Source: QHWT01 sp963755695
GTDB lineage: Bacteria; Acidobacteriota; Vicinamibacteria; Vicinamibacterales; 2-12-FULL-66-21
Direction of reading: 5' to 3'
Assembly (NCBI GenBank): GCA_963755695.1
Contig: CAVWLB010000009.1
Location: 186,001-250,000, forward strand
Length of the DNA stretch: 64,000 nt
The notes under the pieces are model-generated. The model was not told the DNA's origin and did not search any database. It saw nothing but the letters and a program-made list of their open reading frames with translations. This document shows, piece by piece, positions 17,181 through 26,452 of the stretch (position 1 is the stretch's first letter; each line of letters begins with the position of its first letter). The position numbers and the translations under genes are program-made.

Positions 17181-20161
17181 TCAGCCTGCTCGAAATTCGC
17201 GCACAACTCTCGATTGCCTGAAGCGAGCCTGCAGTGGGCCTTCCCTGATCGACGCAGCGAGATCCGTAAGCACCCGTTGGGTCGCCGCACGCCACTGTTC
17301 GGCTTCCTCGGATTGGTGCAGCGTCGCATGGGCGACGGAAAGTGCAGCTGAGATCTTCCACTGAACCGACGGACACTGGTGTCGCTGCAAGGTGGACAGC
17401 CCTGCCTCATAGTGCGCAACGGCTTCTCGTGGCCGGTCCTCCATCGCCGCAACGTCGCCGAGCAGCTTGCGCGCCCAGGCGATGTGCTTCCGTCGCCGTG
17501 TGGTCTTGGCGAGGTCGAGAGATGCCGTCGCACATCTACCGGCTTCGGCGGGATTGCCCTTTGCCAGCCAGGTACTCGGCCCGTGCGGAATGGAAACGAA
17601 TCGTGTACACCCAGCGGAACCACTCATCTTCAGCCAGCAACGTTCCGGCCGCTGAAAGATGCTCGTCTGCCCTGTCGGGTTCCCCGAGTCCGAGATAGTT
17701 GAGTGCGAGATTGATCCGCGAGTTCACGTCCCCTTCGGGAAAATTCATTTCTCGCGCAATGATGCTGCCTTCCTCGTTCAGGCGGACCGCCTCCTCGACG
17801 TCGAACATCTCGCTGTGCAACCAGGCGAGCGTGTTGGGCAGCCGCGGCAGCCAGTAGCGCTCGTGATTGATCTCGCTCAGTTGCATACCTTCGCGCAGAT
17901 CGGCCAGAGAATCGGAAAGACGCCCAAAGTTACCGAGGCCAAGCCCGCGGATGAACAGCAGGCAGACGATGTGGAAGTTCGAACCTCGATCACGGGCCTC
18001 TGCGAGCGCCCATTCACAGGGCCCCAGGGCATCCTCGGTACTCCAGACGCCAGCCGTGCAGGGCCGCGCCGTACCCAACCCCTTCAATCACATGCAGCGG
18101 AACCGGCGACCGAAAGCGGGTCTGCAAGACCGGAAGAGCCGGCGTACTCCACGTCTCCGCGGCGTCGAGGGCACCCATGCACATGCGCTCCATCGCCAGC
18201 ACGATTTGCGATGATGCGACGGCGGTGTCGCTCGTGGCAGCACGCGCCAGTTCGAGTGCCTTTACCCCGAGCGCACGCGTCTCGCTGGTCCGCTTCAAAT
18301 TGAACAGCGCGAGCGCCGCGCCGCAGATCGCATCAACCTGGGTTTCGATGAGTCCGGCATTGGAGGCCACCGTTTCCGCCAGGCCGAAGTCTGCAACCGC
18401 CTCCTCGAACTCGCTGACGTTGAGATGAAGTTCGGCCTGGAGCATCGCCGCCTGCAGAACCAGCGGATTCCGGAGCGGCGCTTCCAGGCGGTCCGCATTG
18501 GCGATGGCGCGTTTGCACAGGTCGCTCGCTTCATGGTTGGCGTACACCTTGGCCGCATTCCTGGCGGCCTGGAGAAACCAGTGGGCGGCTCGCTCGAATT
18601 CTCTTGCGGACGCGTAATGAATGGCCAGGTCCGCCGCAACCTTCGACGGATCGTCTTGGTTGAGGTCGGCGAGGCCATCGGCAATCTGCCGGCTCCATTC
18701 CGCCCGTCGTGCCGGCGTCACTGCCGCGTAGCAGGCCTCCTGGTAGAGCACATGGACGAATGCGTAGCGTTGACTCGGAAGGGCATCTCCGGGATCGCCT
18801 TCCCCGAGGAGCGTAATGAGCGAGTGGACCGACTCGAGTCGTGTGAGGCGCTGCTCGACGTCGGATACTCGCCATCCGACGGCGATCGCCGCAAGTCGGG
18901 AATCGAACTCCATGCCCTGAAGCGACGCTGCCATCATCAGAAGCCTGTCATCCGCCTCGAGCTGATCGAAGTTGCGCTCGATGACGCTCTGTATGGAAAC
19001 GGGCAGTGAGCTCCGAACCTGGTCGAGGGACCATGCGATGCGCCACTGGCCGTCGTGCCGGCGCACAGCGCCGCGCTGTATCAGGTCGCGAGCGATCTCA
19101 CTCAGGAAAAAGGGATTCCCGTTGCTGCGAGCCTGGACGACCGCCGCAAGCTCCTTCGGAAAGCGGTTGTCCGGGAACGCCACATCCAGATAGTGCGCCG
19201 TCTCCTCTCGAGTGAGCCGCCGCAGGGGCAGCTCTACGAGAAGCCGGCGTTTGACGAGTTCATGTCGAACCGACATGAACGGGTGTGCTGACAGCGACAT
19301 TTCCGTCTGCCGGTATGCACACGCGAGAAGAACTCGCTTCAGGTTGGGCCTGCTCAGGAGATACGCCAGGACCTCCACAGTGGATGCGTCCGCCCAGTGG
19401 AGATCGTCGATCGCGATGACGAGGGGGAACACGGCGGTCACATGGGCGACGAAGCTGGAAAGTTCGCGCTTCACCCGCTCGGGTGACGCTGCCCCGGCCT
19501 GCTTCAACACCGATGCGAATGCGGGATCCGCAGTGCACCACAGCGGAGCGATCTGCACGTACCAGGTTGGCGCCGTGAGTTTCAACAATCGCGTGATGAC
19601 CGCGTTCTCGCCTGCGCGTGTGAGGCCGTCCAGACTGTCGAGCAGTGGAAGAAACGCTTCAGCGCCGGCGAGACGCTGCGAGCAGGCGGAAAACGCAACC
19701 AATTGTCCCGGCGCGTTCTCGATGCCTGAAATGAAGTGCTCGAGCAGAGTCGTCTTGCCGGCGCCTGGCTCACCCGTCAGACACACGATGCGGACACCGC
19801 CCGCACGAACCGCCTCGAGGCTTTCCAGCAGTATCCGATGTTCCTCGTCTCGAGGCAGAAATGGCCCGAGAAGCGGCCGCGAGATGCGAGGCAGCGTGAA
19901 AGATGGGCTCGCGAGCTCACCCTGCAGGGATGCGATCTCCGACGAGAGCGAGGTGTCGCTGGTGCCGTGTCGATCCCGATCTGATCGCCAGTGGTCGATT
20001 TCGTCGCTGTAGGCGTAGACCGTGTCCTGACGCGCATGCGCGTGACGGTGAACTGGGAGGAGCTCGTCCTTCTCCCAGCGCTGAACGGTCCGGACCGACG
20101 TCTTCAGGTAGCTGGCGATCTCCTTCCAGGACTCGAATCTCGTACGCGTAGACGCATCCAT
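17181..20161 (-). pseudogene. AAA ATPase/TPR transcriptional regulator, broken by two frameshifts
   Basis: The 5' part (20161 to about 18040) encodes a helix-turn-helix start (SWKEIASYLKTSVRTVQRWE) and a STAND/MalT-like AAA ATPase with Walker A CLTGEPGAGKTTLLEHF and Walker B PLVIAIDDLHWAD, followed by TPR helices. The frame then stops early. Removing one base near 18037 joins it to the frame that reads EDALGPCEWALAEARDRG. Removing one of three G/C bases at 17558-17560 joins that to GNPAEAGRCATASLDLAK, ending at 17181. The repaired protein has about 990 residues, a normal length for this class. As it stands, the TPR sensor half is lost. Targets are unknown. Such proteins usually activate transcription in response to a ligand. 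Confidence 0.7.
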
Positions 20162-20350
20162 GAGGTGAATCCTAACGTCGTGGTGCAGTGAACCAGATCA
20201 TCGCCGTCCCTTCAATCACCGGCTCCGCTCAGGCGAACGACAATGCGCGACAGAGTGCGACAGGCGCAGTTTGCGCCTTGCTCCTGGCGGTCCGCCACGG
20301 CACTTTGTAGTCCTCGGCGGCGGCGTCGAGTACAGAACAGGAGGACTCGC

Positions 20351-20722
20351 ATGGTGACGGAAAAGTCCAAGCTGCCGGTCGTCTTGGAGGTTCCAGGCGT
20401 GACCATTCAGTCAACGGACTGGAACGGCATGGCGGCTCTTTACGTGCGTCTCACTGCCGGGGCGGATTTTACGCCCGTTCTCAAAGGACTGGCCGACGAT
20501 CTGTGCAGTTGTCCGCACTGGGGGTACGTCACGAAGGGCGCCATCTACCTGAAGTACAAGGACGGCAGCGAGGAGATCGCACGGGCCGGCGACCTGTGGC
20601 ACACCCCGCCCGGGCATACGGCGTGGTGCATCGAGGACAGCGAATTCATCGAGTTCAGCCCGCAACACGAGCTCGCGACACTGCTGGATCACGTTCGTAA
20701 GCAGGTTCAGGCGTTGCGGTGA
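20351..20722 (+). CDS. Small single-domain cupin protein
   Basis: The start is the ATG at 20351, 6 bases after AGGAGG; the longer frame from 20243 has no such site. The 123-residue product has the double-stranded beta-helix pattern of cupins: CPHWGYVTKGAIYLKYKDG (about 55-73), then RAGDLWHTPPGHTAWC (about 78-93). His56, His84 and His89 could bind a metal. The fold fits, but no substrate can be read from it. Small cupins of this type are often sensors, isomerases or dioxygenases. It is monocistronic, between the broken AAA regulator (divergent) and the convergent MFS gene. Confidence 0.8.
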   Translation: MVTEKSKLPVVLEVPGVTIQSTDWNGMAALYVRLTAGADFTPVLKGLADDLCSCPHWGYVTKGAIYLKYKDGSEEIARAGDLWHTPPGHTAWCIEDSEFIEFSPQHELATLLDHVRKQVQALR

Positions 20723-20814
20723 TGCAGCCTCGAAGTATGGCCTGAACGTGCGCTCGACGACCACCGATCGAGGTACTGAAGGGTTGAAGTGACGTTGGTC
20801 AAGATCACTGCGGC

Positions 20815-20847
20815 GAGTGAGCCCGTTCGAATCCCGGAGAGTGTTTC
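20815..20847 (+). repeat. Degenerate dispersed repeat, copy 3
   Basis: GAGTGA (20815-20820), GTTCGAATCC (20825-20834) and GTGTTTC (20841-20847), the best match to the copy at 12966. It lies between the cupin and MFS genes, outside any coding sequence. Confidence 0.4.
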
Positions 20848-20895
20848 CGTGCCCAAGGCAGCGAGAGACCTGGGCGATAAGGCGCGACTTCACGG

Positions 20896-22161
20896 TCAGT
20901 GAGATTTGCTGCCGGTACGCGCATCCTCTTCGGGCGGCTTCAGCGATCGAAATGCGCAGAACAACGACAGGTCGTAGGCGATCTTCAGTACGCCCGCGAT
21001 GTAGAACGGGACGTCCACCAGCGAGGGACGTGCGAACAGCAGGCCCGCGAAGAGAGGGCTCAGAGCCGCGCCGGTGGTGCGCGCCACGCCGGTAATACCG
21101 GAGGCGGCAGCGCGCTCATTCGGCACCACCACGGCCATGGTGTACGACTGCCTGGTTGGAACGTCCATCTGGCTGATGCTGAACCGCAGGAGCAACATCA
21201 GCGTGGCCAGCGGCAGTGTGGGCATCAAGGGTATCAGCATCAACAGCACGTTCGACGGCAGATGCGTGACGACCATCGTGTTGACGAGACCGATGCGGTT
21301 GGCCAGGCGGGAAGCGACCAGCGCTGACAATCCGGCGAAGACGTTCGCCGCGAAGAACAGAACGCCCAGCGTCTTCGGGTCCACGCCGAACCGGAGGTAG
21401 AACCAGTAGGCTGCGAAGCTCTGGACGACGAACCCTCCGCCAAACGAATCCAGCGCGAAGAGACCGGCGAGTCGGAGCACCACCCCTTGCGAGTCGTGCA
21501 ACCCGGAGAGGCGGGCGAGCGGCGACCGTGGCGCAGCTTGCGCCGACTGCGGTGCTTCGACAGCCTCAGACGCCCTCAGGAACAACGCGCAGAGCGCCAC
21601 GCCGATGCACGCATAGACCACGACGACGGCGCGATAGCTATTGACGGGCGTCCACCTGTGCTGAAGGGTATCGGTCAGCAGTCCTGCGGCGAGCGCGCCC
21701 AGCGCGGTCGCGATCGATCCCGCGAGCGTGTACCACGCAAACACGTCCGTTCGCGCCCGCGTCGGAACGACTTGCGACAGCGCCGCCTGTTCGATCGGCA
21801 GAAACGGCCCGACCTCGTGGCCGCTGGGACTGATTACGCCGATCGTGCCGGCCAGCACGAGCAGCCAGAACCGATCCGTGAAGGCGAACGCAACACCTGC
21901 GGCCGCCATCAACGAAGCGCCGACGATGAGCATCCGGCGGCGCCCGAAGCGGTCGGCCCGAGTGGTGAGGTAGAGCGACACCAGCGTGTCGCCCAGCAAG
22001 GTTGCCGTGAGCAGCAGGCCCGTCGCCGATTCCGTGAGGCCGAGGCCGACCAGGTACAGCACCAGGATGACCGACAGTGCGCCGTAGGCGAATAGGCGAA
22101 CGAACCGCGTCGCAAACAGCAGGCGGCCGTCCACGGTGAGCGACCGGAGCGCGTCGAACAC
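20896..22161 (-). CDS. Major facilitator superfamily transporter
   Basis: The 421-residue protein has about 12 hydrophobic segments and the MFS loop 2-3 signature DRFGRRRMLIVGA. The N-terminal half contains LLLTATLLGDTLVSLYLT and the second half SISQMDVPTRQSYTMAVV, a motif region seen in drug- and unknown-substrate efflux members. It belongs in the inner membrane. The substrate cannot be told from sequence. It starts at 22161, 36 bases downstream of the DUF1259 gene on the same strand, so the two are probably co-transcribed. Its 3' end is convergent with the cupin gene. Confidence 0.88.
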   Translation of the reverse strand: MFDALRSLTVDGRLLFATRFVRLFAYGALSVILVLYLVGLGLTESATGLLLTATLLGDTLVSLYLTTRADRFGRRRMLIVGASLMAAAGVAFAFTDRFWLLVLAGTIGVISPSGHEVGPFLPIEQAALSQVVPTRARTDVFAWYTLAGSIATALGALAAGLLTDTLQHRWTPVNSYRAVVVVYACIGVALCALFLRASEAVEAPQSAQAAPRSPLARLSGLHDSQGVVLRLAGLFALDSFGGGFVVQSFAAYWFYLRFGVDPKTLGVLFFAANVFAGLSALVASRLANRIGLVNTMVVTHLPSNVLLMLIPLMPTLPLATLMLLLRFSISQMDVPTRQSYTMAVVVPNERAAASGITGVARTTGAALSPLFAGLLFARPSLVDVPFYIAGVLKIAYDLSLFCAFRSLKPPEEDARTGSKSH

Positions 22162-22197
22162 GTCCCTCTGTTCCGCCTTCTGAGTCGCTCGAGCGGA

Positions 22198-23124
22198 TTA
22201 TCGCGACGCCGTCGCGGTGCCGTGTTTTCCGAGTTCGTTGACCGCTGCCTTGAATCCCATCGCGAGCTTGTCGGCTGGGCCCGTACCCCAATAGTGGAGG
22301 AAGATGATCATCGGACGATCGGCCGTCATGTGGTGATGAATGGCGACGACGTCCAAGCCGTTCTTGCGAAGCGCCTGCAATACCGGTGTCACTTCGCTTT
22401 CGAGCATCGCCACATCGCCTGCGACTGCCGCCTTTTCGTCCGTGCCCGTGAAAGCCGCCCACGTGTTCAGCCCCATGCGAGCGTTGATCGTCGCGCCCAT
22501 CTCCACGATCTTCAGGTCACCGCGCCCGAGCGTGAACTTATAGACCGCTCCGTTCTGTTCGCCCTGAGTACCGACGATCTCAACGAGCTTGGCCGTGTTC
22601 AGTGCGTTCTGCGGTGCGGCCGCAGGCGCCGATGACGACGCCGGAGTTCCGGTCGATTTGCCGATGAGGGCGAGCGCCGGCTTCAGTTTCTGTGCGAGCT
22701 CCGCCGCAGTGCCGTGCGCGTGAACGTGCATGTAGTACATGCGTGGCTCATCCCCGAAAAAATGATTGTGCAGAGCGGTCACGTCGAAACCGTTATCGAG
22801 CAGGGCTGACATCACCGGATTCACCTCGTCCTGGAGGAGGACGAGATCTCCCATGAGCACCTGGTGGCCGCCGTCGCCCTTCGTCATGGCGACCCAGCCG
22901 CCAAAGCCAAACGGTGTGGGAGTGGGCACTCCCGCAACGGTCACTTTGACGTCGTTGCGCGGGATGTTGACTTTCAAGACGTTGTCTTTGAAGTCCCCCT
23001 GCTTCCCCAGCGTGGAGAGCACTTGCTGATACTCAGGCGGCATCTCCTGTGCCCACGACGCGTACGACACGGTTCCCAGCGCAACCGCGAAGATGCCTGT
23101 ACGAACACCGATCCTGTTGAACAT
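22198..23124 (-). CDS. Secreted protein with two DUF1259 (LpqO/LppY-like) domains
   Basis: I start at the ATG at 23124, preceded by AGGGAGAT; the longer frame to 23184 lacks a ribosome site. The 308-residue product has a signal peptide (IFAVALGTVSYASWAQ). Two DUF1259 units follow. The first carries VTALHNHFFGDEPRMYYMHV; the second carries VVAIHHHMTADRPMIIFLHY. The shared His-rich pattern suggests metal binding. A linker rich in Ser, Ala and Pro joins them. The family is found in mycobacteria, Acidobacteria and others and has no proven function. It is likely periplasmic and lies just upstream of the MFS gene in what looks like an operon. Confidence 0.85.
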   Translation of the reverse strand: MFNRIGVRTGIFAVALGTVSYASWAQEMPPEYQQVLSTLGKQGDFKDNVLKVNIPRNDVKVTVAGVPTPTPFGFGGWVAMTKGDGGHQVLMGDLVLLQDEVNPVMSALLDNGFDVTALHNHFFGDEPRMYYMHVHAHGTAAELAQKLKPALALIGKSTGTPASSSAPAAAPQNALNTAKLVEIVGTQGEQNGAVYKFTLGRGDLKIVEMGATINARMGLNTWAAFTGTDEKAAVAGDVAMLESEVTPVLQALRKNGLDVVAIHHHMTADRPMIIFLHYWGTGPADKLAMGFKAAVNELGKHGTATASR

Positions 23125-23646
23125 CGATCTATCTCCCTTGAGAGCCACACCATCCACCATTCTGTACCAGCGACGCGACTGCATCGAAACTGATACAGAA
23201 GTCAGGACTGCTTCGGCAAGCGCCGAACGGCTGACGTACGCCCCCGAGTCCCTCTCCTCTTAGCTCGGATTGGCTTCTCGGACGAGCTGAGCGATTGAAA
23301 AAGGGCCTCGAAGGTTTCCATGCCGGCCCGCAGCAGTGCATCGTCGTCGGACTGCCCACGGTTCGCTCGCGGCTCCGGCAGCGCCAGTACCGCCCGTGGA
23401 ACCTGCTCAAGCGTTGCGCCAAATCCACGTTCGTGGGGCTTCGTCAACACGCATCGTGGCCAGATCAACGGGTCGAGAAACTGTCCCGCGCGGCGATTCC
23501 ACCTCACACGATCGTCCGAAGTGTGGGACACAAATGAGCCTCAGACTTTACGGCGATCCCTGCACAAGGCGCCCAAAGCGCGGCTCGCCCGAGGAACAGG
23601 AATTGCAGCCGAGTCCGTCAGGCCCCCGGATTGACGCTGCCCCGAG
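23125..23646. other. Intergenic region between divergent genes
   Basis: About 520 bases separate the DUF1259 gene (minus) from the beta-barrel gene (plus). Open frames exist on both strands (for example 23202-23531 minus), but none has a family signature or a ribosome site. I see no repeat or RNA gene. Both promoters are expected here. Confidence 0.4.
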
Positions 23647-24615
23647 ATGAAAACGCTTGTCGTCACGGGTGTCCTGACGCTGATTGCATCCCACGCTTTC
23701 GCGCAAACGCCTGATTCGATACCTCCCTCCGCTCGCTCAACCACCGCTGTCGAGACCGACCTGGGCACGCCGACGGGGCAAGAGGTGAGTGCTGCCATTG
23801 CCAGCTACACCTATCGCGAGCCTGGTGCCCAAAGCATCTCGATACAGGGCGCCAAGTTCGTGGGCGAGTACACCGGCACGCTGTCGCTCAACAAGCGCCA
23901 GCACTGGTTTGCCAACGCCCAACTGCGGGGCACCGTCGGTAATGCCGCCTACGACGGCTGGTGCTCACCGTTCTTGATCACGCCCAGCGGCGCGTCGCCA
24001 AATGGCTATGAGCTCGATGTGGGAAACGCGTCACCGTGCAGCGAGACTGGCGACAAGGACTGGTATTTGGAAGCCCGCGCCCTAACCGGTAAGGATTTGA
24101 TCGGTCAACGATGGGCGTGGTCGCCCTATTCCGGCCTGGGTCTCCGTCATTTGTCGAATGGCACGAGCGGCATCCCCGGATACCGAACGGATGATTATCT
24201 TTACCTGCCTGTCGGCATGACGGCACGCCGCAGCGTTGCTTCGCATGGGGCGCTGAGTTTCAACCTGGAATTCGATCGCCTGATCCACGGTTGGCAAAAG
24301 ACGCGCGATTCGGATTTAGGTGGAGGCGAGGTTCCAGCGACGACGACGGCGCCGGCGTTCACGATCGATGGCTTTAGGGATATCGCGTTCTCTCAGTCTG
24401 GAGGATGGGCACTGCGTGCAAGTGCGAAATATCCGGTGACCAGGCGCGTGTCGCTGGAGCCGTACTATGTGCGCTGGAACGTCAGCTCCTCGCCAGTCAA
24501 TTATGAAACGGCGACGTTCACGGTCAACAGTGTGACCGCCCAGGAGCAACTTGGCGCCTACGAACCCTTCAACGTCACCAACGAGTTCGGCGTGAGACTG
24601 GGCGTCCATTTTTGA
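23647..24615 (+). CDS. Outer-membrane beta-barrel protein
   Basis: This 322-residue protein has a signal peptide (MKTLVVTGVLTLIASHAFAQ). The rest alternates short amphipathic strands with turns, such as ALSFNLEFDRLIHGW and WALRASAKYPVTRRVSLEPY, and it ends in the strand EFGVRLGVHF with the terminal Phe recognised by the BAM machinery. It is therefore an outer-membrane barrel of perhaps 12 strands. I cannot assign it to a named transporter or enzyme family. The ribosome site is weak. The gene appears monocistronic; the isomerase gene begins 135 bases downstream on the same strand. Confidence 0.75.
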   Translation: MKTLVVTGVLTLIASHAFAQTPDSIPPSARSTTAVETDLGTPTGQEVSAAIASYTYREPGAQSISIQGAKFVGEYTGTLSLNKRQHWFANAQLRGTVGNAAYDGWCSPFLITPSGASPNGYELDVGNASPCSETGDKDWYLEARALTGKDLIGQRWAWSPYSGLGLRHLSNGTSGIPGYRTDDYLYLPVGMTARRSVASHGALSFNLEFDRLIHGWQKTRDSDLGGGEVPATTTAPAFTIDGFRDIAFSQSGGWALRASAKYPVTRRVSLEPYYVRWNVSSSPVNYETATFTVNSVTAQEQLGAYEPFNVTNEFGVRLGVHF

Positions 24616-24750
24616 GGGACCGATGCTCATGTTGAGATGACCCGAACGCGAGCCTCGCAGGAAGGTCCGGGTCACCGTCCGGTGGCTCGGGAAAAAAATG
24701 CGCGAAATACACGCGGTTGACCGGTAATATCTCTCGCGGGCTCACCTTCA

Positions 24751-25686
24751 ATGATTCCGAGTCGCCGTGACTTCCTCAAGGCGCTGACGGCCGGTCCGCT
24801 AGTACTTGTCCCGCAGCGTCCGGCCGCGGTGACCACTGTCAACGGCGTCGTGTTCGGCGTCGAGACCTTCAGCTTCCACGATCTGCCGCCGGCCGGCGAC
24901 CCGCAGCTCATTCCGACGATCGTCAAGAACCTGCAGACACTTGGCATCGTCGAGTGCGAGATCATGTCCGGCCACATCGAGCCGTTTGCCAGTGTGATGA
25001 CCGGCTGGTGGGTGCAGAGTCGCCGTTCGGCGGACTTCGCGCGGCTGCGGGAGGAGGCGCGACAATGGCGGCTCACCGTGCCGATGACGTCACTACCGGG
25101 ACATCCGGCGGCGATTCGAGGACGCGGGGCTGCGGATTTACCTTTACAACGTCAACTTCAACGAGACCTTCACCGACGCAGAGCGTGATCGGACGTTCGA
25201 AGCGGCGCGTGAACTCGGCGCCGAAGGGTTCAGCTCGTCCACGGGTACTCTCGGAGGCGCGGCGGCTCGTGCCGTTCGCGCAGAAGCACAAGATGTTCGT
25301 GGCGATGCACAACCACAATAATCTCGCTGATCCCGATCAGTTCGCGACGCCCGCGAGCTTCGAGACCGCGCTGGCCATGTCGCCGCTGTTCTACGTGACA
25401 CTCGACATCGGGCACTTCACCGCCGGCAACAACGATCCGGTCGCCTTCATTCGTCAGCATCACGGCCGCATCATCAACATCCACGTGCGCGACCGAAAGC
25501 GGAACAACGGCCCGAACCGGCCGTTCGGACAGGGAGACACGCCGATTTCCGACGTGCTCCGTCTCATCAGGGACAACCGGTACTCGATTCGCTGCTATCT
25601 CGAATACGAGTATGGGTCCTTCCGGCCGTCGTTGGACGAAGTCCAGACCTGTTTCGAGTACCTGCAGGCGCGTGCTCGAGTCATGA
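24751..25686 (+). pseudogene. Sugar phosphate isomerase/epimerase (TIM barrel), three frame changes
   Basis: The start has a Tat-like leader (SRRDFLKALTAG). The AP-endonuclease-2-like TIM barrel follows, but in three frames. One base too many near 25093 breaks it before YRDIRRRFEDAGLRIYLYN. One extra G at 25243-25245 breaks it again before VLSEARRLVPFAQKHKMFVA. After that it reads well through FVAMHNHNNLADPDQF and VTLDIGHFTAGNNDPVAF, and HGRIINIHVRDRKRNNG, the metal-binding end. One more extra base near 25671 removes the stop, so the raw frame runs straight into the cytochrome gene. Corrected, the stop (TGA 25684-25686) overlaps the next ATG as ATGA. The enzyme class interconverts or epimerises sugars; the substrate is unknown. 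Confidence 0.65.
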
Positions 25687-26369
25687 CAGCACTGACGCGT
25701 GTTCGCGCGTACGGGCTTCTGGCGGTCGTTGTGCCGATGCTTACGATTGGACTTCGACTGGATGCGCGGCAGGAACGTGACGCCGGCGGCCTCAAGGCGC
25801 CGACCGCGGCGCTCGAGCGAGGCCGTGGGGTCTACGTACTCAACCATTGTCATTTCTGTCACGGCGTGGATCTGACGCAGGCGACGATGGGCGCGGCCAA
25901 TCTCTCGCAGTCGTCGTTCGTCGGCGCAGACCAGGACGGGAACATGCTCGGCCCGCTCGTCAAAGCCGGTTTGCCGAACCTGCAGACGGCGATGCCGAGC
26001 TACGCGGAGCTGACCCCGGAGGAGATCGTCGATCTCGCCCGATACATTCACTTTCTTCGTCAACAGGCGCGCTTCAAAGAGCTCAACCGCCTGGCCGACA
26101 CGCCAGCCGGTGACCGCACGGCCGGTGAGGCGTACTTCGACGGCGAGGCCAACTGCCGCGCATGTCATTCGGTGACCGGTGACCTGGCGGGCATCGGCCG
26201 CAAGTACGATACTGCGACGCTTCGCGCGCGGCTGCTCAGACCAGGTCCCACGAGGCCGAGCGAAGGCGAGGGCCCGACGGCGGGTCAGGCCGCGCACCTC
26301 AAGCTGCTCGAAAACTACACGGCGGCCAACGTGCAGGACCTCGTCGCGTATCTCGGCGCGAGTCGGTAA
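25683..26369 (+). CDS. Secreted cytochrome c with two CxxCH heme sites
   Basis: The ATG at 25683 is followed by a signal peptide (VRAYGLLAVVVPMLTIGL). The 228-residue product carries two heme-c attachment sites: CHFCH at about 56-60 and CRACH at about 158-162. The first is in a class I fold with a candidate axial Met104 (in AMPSYAELTPEEIVDLARYI). The second is in a shorter repeat. It is probably a periplasmic electron carrier or the electron-accepting partner of a dehydrogenase. In the raw sequence the frame is joined to the isomerase gene upstream. The clear signal peptide and the ATGA overlap argue for a separate protein. No quinol or oxidase genes are nearby. Confidence 0.8.
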   Translation: MTALTRVRAYGLLAVVVPMLTIGLRLDARQERDAGGLKAPTAALERGRGVYVLNHCHFCHGVDLTQATMGAANLSQSSFVGADQDGNMLGPLVKAGLPNLQTAMPSYAELTPEEIVDLARYIHFLRQQARFKELNRLADTPAGDRTAGEAYFDGEANCRACHSVTGDLAGIGRKYDTATLRARLLRPGPTRPSEGEGPTAGQAAHLKLLENYTAANVQDLVAYLGASR

Positions 26370-26452
26370 TTCAAGAATCTCGAGCTCGCCCTGTTGCCGG
26401 TCCTCCCGGTTGAAAGCGTGAGAGTACAGATGCGTTGACCCTGGAGATGTCG

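Noticed and set aside
25230..26297. Minus-strand ORF of 355 codons over the isomerase/cytochrome region
   Set aside because: The opposite strand encodes two CxxCH heme sites and isomerase motifs; the antisense product has no such signs.
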